Positions 1 to 7,571 of a stretch of DNA of 18,900 bases are shown piece after piece. Below the pieces are notes generated by a model, which saw only the letters and a program-made list of their open reading frames with translations, ran no database searches and was not told where the DNA came from. This DNA is from RGIG4576 sp964536025 (GTDB lineage: Bacteria > Bacteroidota > Bacteroidia > Bacteroidales > Muribaculaceae). The stretch lies in NCBI GenBank assembly GCA_964536025.1, contig CAZHXA010000037.1, positions 1 through 18,900 on the forward strand, written 5' to 3'. Each line of letters starts with the position of its first letter. Within the stretch, counting starts at the first letter, position 1. The position numbers were made by a program, and so were the translations under genes.

Positions 1-90
1 TAGTTTTTAGGTTTGTAAATTTCTTATATGTTATAATATATCACTATATTTTATATCAAAAGAATACAAAATTTTCATAACATCTTTAAT

Positions 91-255
91 TATCTCCATT
101 AAAGAAAATAAATCTTTAAGTATGAAATGGTGATTTTCATAATAATAGTTTGTAGTTAATTTTTGTATATGCAAAAGTATAAACTAAAAATATAATTAAA
201 AAATTTATATCTTTTTTTAACAAAGAGCCCTTAAAATTTATCCTTAATGGAGATA
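91..255. repeat. Widely spaced 12-bp inverted repeat
   Basis: The arm tatctccattaa (91-102) is the exact reverse complement of ttaatggagata (244-255), with 141 bp between them. The surroundings are AT-rich, so chance is possible. There is no transposase, target-site duplication or flanking gene to support a mobile element. It could equally be two binding sites for one regulator. Confidence 0.3.
172..179 (-). promoter_or_regulatory. Possible leftward Bacteroides-type -7 box
   Basis: On the minus strand this reads TACTTTTG followed by CATA, an exact match to the Bacteroidota -7 consensus TAnnTTTG. No TTTG-like -33 element sits at the usual spacing of about 19-21 bp, so the call rests on the -7 box alone. 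It would drive a gene to the left of the window, with a leader of more than 150 nt. Confidence 0.35.
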
Positions 256-346
256 CTTTAAAACTTCAGTTCTTGTGATTTTAAGAAAAAATAGAAGTAT
301 TTTAATAAAAAGATGATTTAAAATGTAAATATTGCGAGTTTTGTTG

Positions 347-354
347 TATTTTTG
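347..354 (+). promoter_or_regulatory. Possible -7 box for the methyltransferase-purD-pdxB group
   Basis: TATTTTTG matches TAnnTTTG exactly. The nearest TTG-type -33 candidate (331-334) is only 12 bp upstream, which is too close, so support is partial. A start near 361 would give a leader of about 370 nt before the methyltransferase gene, or about 50-60 nt before the small ORF ending at 667. I found no better match closer to 730. Confidence 0.35.
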
Positions 355-421
355 TTGTAAAATTACACCGAGTAGTTTCGGTTAAACTGGAATGATTTAA
401 AACCAAGTGTTCTTAAAAGAA

Positions 422-667
422 ATGGGCATTGTAACTTATTATGAAGAGAGCGTATTGAAAGCGAATGTAAGGTCGCTCATCTGCAAGAAAAACTTGCAGC
501 AAGAGAGTTGCATGCATAAGGGGTGTAAATCGTTGTATTGGGCAACCATTGATTATAAAAAAAATATTAATGTGCCGTTTTTTGTTGTTTCCGTATTGAA
601 TAATAAAAGGAAACAATTCCCTATGAATTTTATTGAATCAATACAAGTGGAACAATGCGTTTCATAA
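422..667 (+). CDS. Doubtful small hypothetical protein
   Basis: I do not recognise this ORF. It can start at GTG 407 (86 aa) or, as chosen here, at ATG 422 (81 aa). The product would be basic and soluble with several Cys residues, including a CMHKGC stretch, but I see no known zinc-ribbon or toxin-antitoxin pattern, signal peptide or membrane helix. Two overlapping ORFs of similar length run on the opposite strand, which weakens the case for coding. Its position between a plausible -7 box (347-354) and the methyltransferase start at 730 would suit a small leading gene of the same transcript. It could equally be a structured leader with a fortuitous open frame. Confidence 0.25.
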   Translation: MGIVTYYEESVLKANVRSLICKKNLQQESCMHKGCKSLYWATIDYKKNINVPFFVVSVLNNKRKQFPMNFIESIQVEQCVS

Positions 668-729
668 CGTGATTGTTGCATGAATTTGAGTGTGATAAGC
701 AAAAAAGCAAAAACATAGTAAGATAGAAG

Positions 730-2469
730 ATGATGAGTGAAAAGTTTGAAATGGTGGCTAAGACGTTCCAAGGACTTGAAAACGTTCTTGCCGATGAATT
801 GAAAGCTCTTGGAGCCGAAGATGTGGAAGCTGGTCGCCGAGTTGTGGCTTTTAAAGGAGATAAAGCAACCTTGTATCGTGCAAACTTCTGTTGTCGTACA
901 GCATTGCGGATATTGAAACCTATATACAAATTTTATGCTTCTACCGTTGACGAACTTTACAATGAAGTAAAAAAATATGAGTGGGACAAAGTGTTGTCGG
1001 CAAAAAGAACATTTTCAATTGATTCTACAGTATATAGTGAAGATTTTCGTCATTCCAAATTTGTAACTTATCGCGTTAAAGATGCTATTGCCGACTATTT
1101 TAGCGAAAAGTATGGGGAGCGTCCTTCTATAAGATTGAATAATCCTGATGTGATGTTTGATGTACATATATCGGGTAATGAAGTAACTTTATCTCTTGAT
1201 AGCTCTGGAGAATCATTGCATAAACGTGGCTATCGTGTTGCTCAAACCGAAGCACCTATCAATGAGGTGCTTGCTGCAGGAATAATCAAGTTAAGCGGTT
1301 GGGATGGAAATAGTAATTTCTATGACCCTATGTGTGGTAGTGGAACATTCTTGATAGAAGCAGCATTGATTGCTGCAAACATTTATCCTGGTGTGTATCG
1401 TAACAACTTTGCTTTTGAGCGCTGGGACGATTTTGATGTAGAATTGTTTGAGTCAATATACAATGACGATAGCAATGAGAGAGATTTTGATTATAAGATT
1501 TATGGTTCCGATATATCTCCCAAAGCAGTAGGTATAGCCAAAAGCAATATCAAGAGTGCCAGAGTGGGTAAATATATCGATGTCGATGTGAAACCAATAC
1601 AAGAAATAGAAAAAGTAGCTGAGGGCGGAGGCGTGCTTATCACAAATCCTCCTTATGGCGAACGTATTTCGGTTGAAAATATGGATGCATTGTATGATTC
1701 TATTGGCACGAAATTAAAAAATGTGTTCAAAGGGTTCAATGCTTGGATAATAAGCGAGAATAATGATTTATTTGATAAAATTGGTTTGAAACCGTCTTTA
1801 AAATATCCTATTTTGAATGGTTCTCTCGAGTGTGAGTTGCGTCAATATGTGATATTTGAAGGAACTTACAGCGATTTTCGTAAGGAAGGACGTTCGGTAA
1901 AAAATGAAGACTTTAGAGGCTCCGGAAAAAGTAAATTTTTACGTTCACGTTTTGAACCTACAATAGGAATAGAATCTGATGAACTTCAAGGGGATGACGA
2001 ACCTCGCAAAGAACGTAATCTTCTGGGAAAACCATTGCGTCGTGAAGGAAAAGAACTTCGTCGTGGTAAATTTGAGATGAAAGAGTGTCGTTTTGAGCGT
2101 GGTAGCCGTTCTTTGTATAAAAAAGAAGGCGAAAATAATCAAAAAGAACGATTTGAAGGAAGGGTAAAGGGGTTTGGTCGTCGTGGTTTTGAAAAACAAG
2201 ACGATGAACGCTATAATCGAAATCGCCGACCTGTTACTCCGCCGAAAAATGCACTTGAAGAGCGTTACAGAAAGTCTTATTTTGACCGTCGACGTGAAGA
2301 TGAAGCTAAGGTGAATGCTCGACGTTCTGAAATTGATGGAAAGGATCATAGCGAAGAATTTTCTAAAAAAGTGGTTCGTTTCCGTGAACCGTCTATTTCA
2401 AAAGAAAATGAACGACCTATTTTACGTGGACGTCGTAACAGTTGGAAAACCAAGGATATTGAAGAATAA
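730..2469 (+). CDS. THUMP-domain class I SAM-dependent RNA methyltransferase (RlmL N-half type) with a long basic tail
   Basis: Probably methylates a guanine N2 in 23S rRNA, as the RlmL half of E. coli RlmKL does. The target here is inferred. A THUMP-type RNA-binding region lies at about residues 45-157. The Rossmann methyltransferase follows, with YDPMCGSGTFLIEAA (198-212) for SAM binding, GSDISPKAV (259-267) as the acidic motif, and the N2-guanine/N6-adenine type NPPYGER (306-312). The folded part ends near residue 383. Residues 384-579 form a low-complexity tail rich in Arg, Lys, Glu and Gly, presumably disordered and RNA-binding. The RlmK half of the E. coli fusion is absent. ATG 730 and ATG 733 are both possible starts and differ by one Met. 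It leads a rightward group, 20 bp before purD. Confidence 0.88.
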   Translation: MMSEKFEMVAKTFQGLENVLADELKALGAEDVEAGRRVVAFKGDKATLYRANFCCRTALRILKPIYKFYASTVDELYNEVKKYEWDKVLSAKRTFSIDSTVYSEDFRHSKFVTYRVKDAIADYFSEKYGERPSIRLNNPDVMFDVHISGNEVTLSLDSSGESLHKRGYRVAQTEAPINEVLAAGIIKLSGWDGNSNFYDPMCGSGTFLIEAALIAANIYPGVYRNNFAFERWDDFDVELFESIYNDDSNERDFDYKIYGSDISPKAVGIAKSNIKSARVGKYIDVDVKPIQEIEKVAEGGGVLITNPPYGERISVENMDALYDSIGTKLKNVFKGFNAWIISENNDLFDKIGLKPSLKYPILNGSLECELRQYVIFEGTYSDFRKEGRSVKNEDFRGSGKSKFLRSRFEPTIGIESDELQGDDEPRKERNLLGKPLRREGKELRRGKFEMKECRFERGSRSLYKKEGENNQKERFEGRVKGFGRRGFEKQDDERYNRNRRPVTPPKNALEERYRKSYFDRRREDEAKVNARRSEIDGKDHSEEFSKKVVRFREPSISKENERPILRGRRNSWKTKDIEE

Positions 2470-2489
2470 ACACATAAAATTAAAATAAA

Positions 2490-3770
2490 ATGGAAACTAT
2501 AGATATACTATTGCTTGGCTCCGGTGGTCGTGAAGCAACTCTTGCTTGGAAAATGAGACAAAGCGAAAAGCTTGGAAAATTATATATAGCTCCCGGTAAT
2601 GGAGGTACACATGCTTTTGGCGAAAATGTGGCAATTTCACCGTTGGATTTTGAAGCGGTTAAAGCTTTCGTCATTGAAAAAGGTGTGAAAATGGTGGTTG
2701 TAGGTAACGAAGATCCTCTTGTAGCCGGTATATATGATTATTTTAAAAATGATTCTGCTCTTGCCGAAATTGCGGTGATAGGACCGTCAAAAGATGGAGC
2801 CCAACTTGAAGGTAGTAAGGATTTTGCTAAGGCATTCATGAATCGTCACAATATACCTACTGCACGTCACTTGAGTGTAACAAAAGAGACGATTGAAGAG
2901 GGATATAAATTTCTTGAAAGTCTGGAAGCTCCTTATGTGCTTAAAGCCGATGGTCTTGCAGCCGGTAAAGGGGTGCTTATTCTGTCTTCTCTCGATGAGG
3001 CAAAAAAAGAATTGGGTGAAATGCTTAACGGTATGTTTGGAGCATCATCAGCTACTGTTGTGATTGAAGAATTCTTATCGGGAATAGAATGTTCTGTTTT
3101 TGTGCTAACTGATGGTAATAGTTATAAGGTGTTACCGGTAGCCAAAGATTATAAACGAATAGGGGAAGGTGATACCGGATTGAATACAGGTGGTATGGGA
3201 GCTGTTTCTCCTGTATGTTTTGCCGATGAGGTATTTATGGAAAAGGTGCGTACTCGCATCATTGAGCCTACTGTAAACGGATTGAAGTCGGAAGGTATCA
3301 TTTATAAAGGCTTTATATTTTTAGGCTTGATAAACGTAAAGGGCGAACCTATGGTTATAGAGTATAATGTGCGTATGGGAGACCCTGAAACCGAAGTGGT
3401 TATGCCTCGATTAAAGAGTGATTTGATAGAATTGTTCCAAGCCGTTGCAACAGGAACACTTTCGGAATGTTCTCTTGAACAAGATTCTCGTTATGCAGTA
3501 ACAGTTATGTTGGTAAGTGGTGGTTATCCAGGTTCTTATGAAAAGGGTAAAGAGATTACCGGCTTAGATGCTGTAACCGATAGTATTTTATTCCATGCCG
3601 GAACTAAAAAAGAAAATGATAAATTTGTGACCTCAGGAGGTCGCGTAATTGCTGTTACATCTTATGGTAATACTAAGGATGAAGCTCTTGCTCATTCCTT
3701 TGAAAGTATTTCTAAAATAAAGTTTGATGGCATGTATTTCCGTAGAGATATAGGTGCCGACCTTAAATAA
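2490..3770 (+). CDS. purD: Phosphoribosylamine-glycine ligase (GARS)
   Basis: Catalyses ATP-dependent joining of glycine to 5-phosphoribosylamine, step 2 of de novo purine synthesis, in the cytoplasm. The 426-aa length is normal for a monofunctional PurD. The N-terminal loop is GSGGREATLAWK (10-21). The ATP-grasp part shows KADGLAAGKGV (152-162), GDTGLNTGGMGAVSP (227-241) and the metal/phosphate-binding EYNVRMGDPETE (291-302), followed by the C-terminal domain. One small oddity is that the usual GGREHALAW of the N-terminal loop reads GGREATLAW, so the familiar His is missing. The ATG at 2490 directly precedes the conserved N-terminal strand. The gene follows the methyltransferase by 20 bp. 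Its stop codon lies in the left arm of a hairpin that reaches the next start codon. Confidence 0.97.
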   Translation: METIDILLLGSGGREATLAWKMRQSEKLGKLYIAPGNGGTHAFGENVAISPLDFEAVKAFVIEKGVKMVVVGNEDPLVAGIYDYFKNDSALAEIAVIGPSKDGAQLEGSKDFAKAFMNRHNIPTARHLSVTKETIEEGYKFLESLEAPYVLKADGLAAGKGVLILSSLDEAKKELGEMLNGMFGASSATVVIEEFLSGIECSVFVLTDGNSYKVLPVAKDYKRIGEGDTGLNTGGMGAVSPVCFADEVFMEKVRTRIIEPTVNGLKSEGIIYKGFIFLGLINVKGEPMVIEYNVRMGDPETEVVMPRLKSDLIELFQAVATGTLSECSLEQDSRYAVTVMLVSGGYPGSYEKGKEITGLDAVTDSILFHAGTKKENDKFVTSGGRVIAVTSYGNTKDEALAHSFESISKIKFDGMYFRRDIGADLK

Positions 3771-3802
3771 ACATTGTTTTTGAATAAAAATAAACAATGT
3801 TT
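3769..3802 (+). promoter_or_regulatory. Hairpin spanning the purD stop and the next start codon
   Basis: The arm aaacattgttt (3769-3779) is the exact reverse complement of aaacaatgttt (3792-3802), with a 12-nt loop. The left arm begins inside the TAA of purD (3768-3770). The right arm contains the ATG (3797-3799) of the downstream membrane protein. In mRNA, an 11-bp AU-rich stem would hide that start codon, and a ribosome terminating on purD could open it. It lacks the GC-rich stem and U-run of an intrinsic terminator. Translational coupling is inferred. Confidence 0.5.
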
Positions 3803-4780
3803 CGGGAGGAATATATAAACCGTTTTTTGAATGGTCGCCAATTTTTTATTTTGGCGACTGTTCTGTTTGTTGTTTCTGCTTTACTTTCACCTCTATCGAC
3901 AGAAACAAGTATGCACAACACTACGTCAGGAGTATGTTTTTCGTTGTCGTCTCGGCTTGAATCTCATTCAATAATTTCCAAGTTAATGAGTATGGCGAGC
4001 ATTGTGGGAGTGTGTGCATTGTTGTCATTGGTTAATAAGACATATTCGTTTATACGAGATGTTACTTATGTCTTTGCTTCATCATTTATTATGTTGAATA
4101 TAGCCAATCCCGAAATAGCTTTCAGTATGAGTGATGGCACGTTGTTGAGTCTTGTGGTATCTGCATTGACATATTTGCTTTTTGGTATATACCAGTCATC
4201 ATATCCGCAACGTAGAGTGTTTTTAATTTCGGTGATATTGTCGGCTTGCTGTATGTTCCGATATTCTTTTTTATACCTTATTCCGGTATTTTTTATAGGC
4301 TTTTTGCAAATGCGGGCCATGAGTGTACGTAGTTTTTTGGCAATGTTATTTGGTTTGATTACTCCGTTTTGGATTGTTTTGGGCACTGGAATTGTGGGAA
4401 TTGAAGAATTGCGTACACCTCAAATGTCGGTTATGTTGAGTAGTTTTGCTTTTGAACAATCAAGGTATTTTATTGTATTGCTTTGGGGAACTATTTTTTT
4501 TACCATAGTATTGCTGTTTGCAAATGTGTTGCAAATCATTAATTATAAGATGCAGGTGCGAGCGTATAATGGTTTTTTCCTTGTTCTTACAGTGTTTACT
4601 ATGATAATGATGGTTGTGGATTATAATAATGTAATGTCATATCTTTCTATATTGAATATGTGCCTGTCTATTCAGATTGCACATACTTTTACCATACAAA
4701 AATATTTGCGTCGATATATTCCATATTTATTGTTTGTTATGGTGTGTATGGTCGCATTTATATTTGTGGCGTTTTGTTAA
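3797..4780 (+). CDS. Multi-pass membrane protein of unknown function
   Basis: I do not recognise a characterised family. The 327-aa product is strongly hydrophobic, with about nine or ten candidate membrane helices, for example near residues 16-34, 62-80, 113-131, 141-168, 178-200, 224-246, 258-275 and 309-326. There is no obvious catalytic motif. The size and the place next to purD recall uncharacterised ten-helix Bacteroidota proteins (DUF6427-like), but that is memory, not a detected motif. It lies 26 bp after purD and 10 bp before pdxB, so it is probably co-transcribed with both. Its ATG is buried in the hairpin at 3769-3802. Its function cannot be inferred from the purine and pyridoxal genes beside it. 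Confidence 0.75.
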   Translation: MFREEYINRFLNGRQFFILATVLFVVSALLSPLSTETSMHNTTSGVCFSLSSRLESHSIISKLMSMASIVGVCALLSLVNKTYSFIRDVTYVFASSFIMLNIANPEIAFSMSDGTLLSLVVSALTYLLFGIYQSSYPQRRVFLISVILSACCMFRYSFLYLIPVFFIGFLQMRAMSVRSFLAMLFGLITPFWIVLGTGIVGIEELRTPQMSVMLSSFAFEQSRYFIVLLWGTIFFTIVLLFANVLQIINYKMQVRAYNGFFLVLTVFTMIMMVVDYNNVMSYLSILNMCLSIQIAHTFTIQKYLRRYIPYLLFVMVCMVAFIFVAFC

Positions 4781-4790
4781 TTGCTTGGAG

Positions 4791-5804
4791 ATGAAAGTAA
4801 TAATAGAAAAAAATATTCCGTATATAAATGGTGTATTGGAGAAATATGCCGAAGTTTCTTATCTTCCGTATCAAGAGATTATCCCCGAAGCGGTAAAAGA
4901 TGTTGATATTTTATTGGTACGTACTCGTACACATTGCAACGAATTGTTATTGTCAGGCAGTCGTTGTAAGTTTATTGGTACAGCTACGATAGGAACCGAT
5001 CATATAGACTTGAAATATTGTGAAGAGCATGGTATAACAGTAAAAAATGCACCCGGTTGCAATGCTCCTGCTGTAGCTCAATATGTGATGTCTTCGATAG
5101 GAAATTGGATGAAAAAAGAATACATCAACAATACAAGCGGACTCACTATTGGTGTGGTGGGGGTAGGACACGTAGGCTCGATTGTATCTCGCTGGGCAAA
5201 CGACATGGGTTTTAAAGTATTGCTTAATGACCCTCCTTTACGTCGTCTTACAAATAGTGCCGATTATGTTCCTTTGAGTAAATTAATGAAAGATGCCGAT
5301 ATTATTACATTTCATACGCCTCTAACTCATTCCGGTATTGATGCAACTTATCATTTGGCTGGGCGTCCTTTTATTTCGGCTTTGCAAAATTGCCGATTGC
5401 TAATAAATTGTGCTCGTGGGGAAATAGTAGATAATGATGCTCTTGTGGAATTTAAAGATTCTTCATCTATAACCGATGTGGTGATTGATTGTTGGGAAAA
5501 AGAACCGAATATAAACAGGGAATTGTTGGAAAAAGCATTTATTGCGACTCCTCATATTGCAGGATATTCGATTGAAGGAAAGTTGCGTGCAACTGCCATG
5601 TTGCTTGAAGCATTAAATGAGCAATTTGGATGGTCTCTTGAAGTCCCTGAGGCAAGAACTCCTATTTTAGGTGCCGATAGTGTTACAATGGAGTCGGTAA
5701 TGGAAAGCTACAATCCTTTATTTGATACAGAAAACTTAAAAACATCTCCTGAAAAATTTGAGAAATTACGTAATAATTACAATCTTCGACAAGAAGTGGA
5801 GTAA
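4791..5804 (+). CDS. pdxB: Erythronate-4-phosphate dehydrogenase
   Basis: Oxidises 4-phospho-D-erythronate in the deoxyxylulose-5-phosphate-dependent route to pyridoxal 5'-phosphate, in the cytoplasm. The protein is a D-2-hydroxyacid dehydrogenase with the NAD-binding loop GVVGVGHVGS (121-130), FHTPLTHSG (174-182), the catalytic Arg209 in NCARGEIVD, Glu238 in WEKEPN, and His255 in ATPHIAGYS. These fall within one residue of the E. coli PdxB catalytic triad positions as I recall them. I chose ATG 4791 (337 aa), preceded directly by GGAG. The frame is open back to 4677, but that extension overlaps the membrane-protein gene and lacks homology to the family N terminus. It ends the rightward group, just before a bidirectional terminator. 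Confidence 0.95.
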   Translation: MKVIIEKNIPYINGVLEKYAEVSYLPYQEIIPEAVKDVDILLVRTRTHCNELLLSGSRCKFIGTATIGTDHIDLKYCEEHGITVKNAPGCNAPAVAQYVMSSIGNWMKKEYINNTSGLTIGVVGVGHVGSIVSRWANDMGFKVLLNDPPLRRLTNSADYVPLSKLMKDADIITFHTPLTHSGIDATYHLAGRPFISALQNCRLLINCARGEIVDNDALVEFKDSSSITDVVIDCWEKEPNINRELLEKAFIATPHIAGYSIEGKLRATAMLLEALNEQFGWSLEVPEARTPILGADSVTMESVMESYNPLFDTENLKTSPEKFEKLRNNYNLRQEVE

Positions 5805-5866
5805 CTTATTTTTAGTAAAAACTATAATTGATGTATTTTAAAATTTTCATCAAAACTTTTGAAATT

Positions 5867-5912
5867 AAAACGAGCGGAGCATTGACTTATTTGACAATGC
5901 TCCGCTCGTTTT
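5867..5912. terminator. Bidirectional intrinsic terminator between pdxB and hmuV
   Basis: A perfect 18-bp inverted repeat: aaaacgagcggagcattg (5867-5884) and caatgctccgctcgtttt (5895-5912), with a 10-nt loop. The stem core is GC-rich and flanked by an A-run and a T-run, so it works as a terminator read from either side. It lies 62 bp after the pdxB stop and 14 bp after the hmuV stop, and would end both convergent units. Confidence 0.93.
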
Positions 5913-5926
5913 AGTATTTTAGGAAA

Positions 5927-6256
5927 TTATTCAGGTACATATATAATGTCACCATTTTCAAGTTCGTAAGCAATACCTACTCGTTTGCCTCGATTTGATG
6001 AATCGCTATTGCTGTCATCAGAAGGAGTATAACGATTGATTTTTTCTCCTTCTTTGGTGATTATTTCCATGTTTTCTTTGCCGGGGTTTTTTACCATTGT
6101 AAAATCCTCTTGAGAGAACATTTCAGTCATGTTATATCTGCTCACTAAAGCTACCATTAGAGCTACGGCAAAAACCATGGCTATGTCAAAAAGATTGCTT
6201 ACCACACTCATAGGGTCAATATCTTCCCCATGGCGTAAAAGTATACGTCGTCTCAT
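5927..6256 (-). CDS. hmuV: HmuV, DUF2149-type single-helix stator partner
   Basis: A 109-aa protein with a short cytoplasmic N terminus, one membrane helix (about 18-40) and a periplasmic C-terminal part of about 65 residues. The helix reads NLFDIAMVFAVALMVA with Asp24 at its N-terminal side. This mirrors ExbD (PFIDVML...FMVA), whose single Asp carries protons. HmuV therefore probably forms a proton channel with HmuU and passes the force to a periplasmic partner, plausibly HmuS. That role is inferred. It lacks an OmpA-like peptidoglycan-binding domain, and a polar Ser/Asp/Asn-rich stretch precedes a short C-terminal beta-like segment. It is the last gene of the operon, 3 bp after hmuU and just before the terminator. 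Confidence 0.85.
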   Translation of the reverse strand: MRRRILLRHGEDIDPMSVVSNLFDIAMVFAVALMVALVSRYNMTEMFSQEDFTMVKNPGKENMEIITKEGEKINRYTPSDDSNSDSSNRGKRVGIAYELENGDIIYVPE

Positions 6257-6259
6257 TAT

Positions 6260-6865
6260 TTATTCGTTTTGCTTTTGACTTTGTTTTACAATTTCGCCAA
6301 GATATTCAAGTAATGATAAATTACGAACGAACCAGCGTTCTTTTGCTTGCTGGGTAGTGAAACCAATGGCACTGATAACAAGACCTACAACAGTGGTAGC
6401 AAATGCTACTTGCATATTATATGCCATAGATGAAATATCGCCTGTAGCTAAACCGACCAATGCCGGTCCCATTGGAATAAGGGTGCCCATTAAACCAAGT
6501 ATAGGTCCCATCTTAGTGAGAATTTTTGGTGTAGATAGGTTGCGGTCGGCTTCAAGCTCGTATTCGTTAAGCAATAAATCAATGCGAGCAGTATTTTCTT
6601 TACATTCGAGAATAAGAGTGGCATAAGTCTCTACAATTGAACAGTCTTCAGCCGGAAGTGACGATTTGAATTCGTCTAATGTATGTACTGTTAAAGCCTT
6701 AATGCGACTGTTTAATGAAGTTGAGATTTTTCGTTCTTGTAAATACTGACTGAAGAATCCTCCAACGAGAAGGATTGAACGGAAGAAGAAAAAAATCAAC
6801 AATACGATAACCGGTACTAATAATCCGGTTGAAATCCAATAAAGAATGTTTGATATTAGGTTCAT
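6260..6865 (-). CDS. hmuU: HmuU, MotA/TolQ/ExbB-family proton channel
   Basis: Inner-membrane channel subunit expected to pair with HmuV. Helix 1 spans about residues 7-37, followed by a cytoplasmic, largely helical segment (about 40-115). Helix 2 (about 119-140) carries GPILGLMGTLIPMGPAL and helix 3 (about 149-172) carries AFATTVVGL, the signatures of ExbB/TolQ/MotA proteins. The 201-aa length is slightly shorter than ExbB. The start codon overlaps the hmuT stop in ATGA (6862-6865), implying translational coupling. Sitting next to a CobN-like protein rather than a TonB gene, it probably energises HmuS or HmuT, although energising TonB for HmuR cannot be excluded. Confidence 0.9.
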   Translation of the reverse strand: MNLISNILYWISTGLLVPVIVLLIFFFFRSILLVGGFFSQYLQERKISTSLNSRIKALTVHTLDEFKSSLPAEDCSIVETYATLILECKENTARIDLLLNEYELEADRNLSTPKILTKMGPILGLMGTLIPMGPALVGLATGDISSMAYNMQVAFATTVVGLVISAIGFTTQQAKERWFVRNLSLLEYLGEIVKQSQKQNE

Positions 6866-7569
6866 TTTGTTTTAAGTATTTTAGTAATTCTTTTTTTGTT
6901 TATAAATTTTGACAAGTAAAATCCAACAATAGCACCAATTGCCATTATTGCACAGATTCCGGAAAGAGCTATCCATTCAATTTCAGTAGTAACGTTTACT
7001 GCAGTTCGTCCGTTTACTGTAGCAATTACGCCGAGTACGGCAATCAATCCATTGATTAGGAAAATGAGTTCGAGTCGCATTCCTCTTACCGGGAATAATA
7101 TTCTCATGCCGTATGTCAATAACGGAATAGCTACCAATGCTACGCTTCCAAATATCCATGCAATCTTGGCGAAATCGACTCCCGGAAATGTGAAAATCAG
7201 TTCTACCAATGTTGAAAAGAGTACCGGGAAAATCAATATACCCGGAATCCATTGTGTCACAATAAGTGATATTGTTTCGGTGCGTTGTAACTTTTCTCCT
7301 ATTAGTTTCTTTCCCAAAAGCATACAAAAAACGAGTTGTAAAAACACATCAATTGTTAGTAACACCGATGTATCAAGCATTAATTCGGGTTGTGAGAGCC
7401 AATCGGCAATTTGAGTCTTTGATTGTTCTGCAGCCAGCTCCCAACTTAGCCCTATAAAGATGGTTGACATTGCTGCAATTGTTATAATACCTGCAATGTT
7501 GTGAAACGATAGTTTGAGAACGAAACTAAGGCATACCAAAGCCATTATTATTAAAACAACAAGTTCCAT
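6862..7569 (-). CDS. hmuT: HmuT, polytopic membrane protein of the hmu operon
   Basis: A 235-aa integral membrane protein with about seven helices (near 2-19, 25-42, 66-86, 103-127, 134-155, 166-184 and 199-221) and a lysine-rich C-terminal tail, presumably cytoplasmic. It has no ABC-permease, ATPase or MFS motif. Its name comes from its place between the CobN-like hmuS and the proton-channel hmuU, as in the hmuYRSTUV operon of Porphyromonas gingivalis. I recall similarly sized membrane proteins (DUF2162) beside CobN, DUF2149 and MotA/ExbB genes in methanogens, but cannot verify homology. It could export or import a product of heme breakdown, such as Fe(II) or porphyrin, or scaffold the complex. 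It starts 2 bp after hmuS and overlaps hmuU by 4 bp. Confidence 0.78.
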   Translation of the reverse strand: MELVVLIIMALVCLSFVLKLSFHNIAGIITIAAMSTIFIGLSWELAAEQSKTQIADWLSQPELMLDTSVLLTIDVFLQLVFCMLLGKKLIGEKLQRTETISLIVTQWIPGILIFPVLFSTLVELIFTFPGVDFAKIAWIFGSVALVAIPLLTYGMRILFPVRGMRLELIFLINGLIAVLGVIATVNGRTAVNVTTEIEWIALSGICAIMAIGAIVGFYLSKFINKKRITKILKTK

Positions 7570-7571
7570 CT

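Larger units (their letters stand above)
1..406. other. AT-rich intergenic region without a gene
   Basis: I see no credible coding sequence here. The region is very AT-rich with stops in all frames. It holds a leftward -7-like promoter box (172-179), a rightward -7-like box (347-354), a 12-bp inverted repeat with distant arms (91-102 and 244-255), and a short stem (accga 367-371 with tcggt 378-382) just after the rightward box. The gene to the left lies outside the window. The leftward box suggests that it is transcribed away from this region. Confidence 0.6.

Noticed and set aside
413..929. Minus-strand ORFs opposite the small ORF and the methyltransferase start
   Set aside because: They overlap each other and the certain methyltransferase gene, and show no domain, signal or plausible start context.
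1945..2349. 134-aa ORF on the minus strand
   Set aside because: It is antisense to the repetitive Arg/Lys/Glu-rich tail of the methyltransferase, and its Ser/Phe/Thr-rich composition is the mirror of that bias.
4677..4790. Upstream extension of the pdxB frame
   Set aside because: It overlaps the end of the membrane-protein gene, gives a Cys- and aromatic-rich peptide unlike PdxB N termini, and ATG 4791 has GGAG directly before it.
5927..6865. HmuU/HmuV as a Zorya-type (ZorAB) defence or flagellar motor pair
   Set aside because: HmuV lacks an OmpA-like peptidoglycan-binding domain, HmuU lacks the long ZorA tail, and the operon partners are heme-uptake genes, with no defence nuclease or helicase and no flagellar gene.
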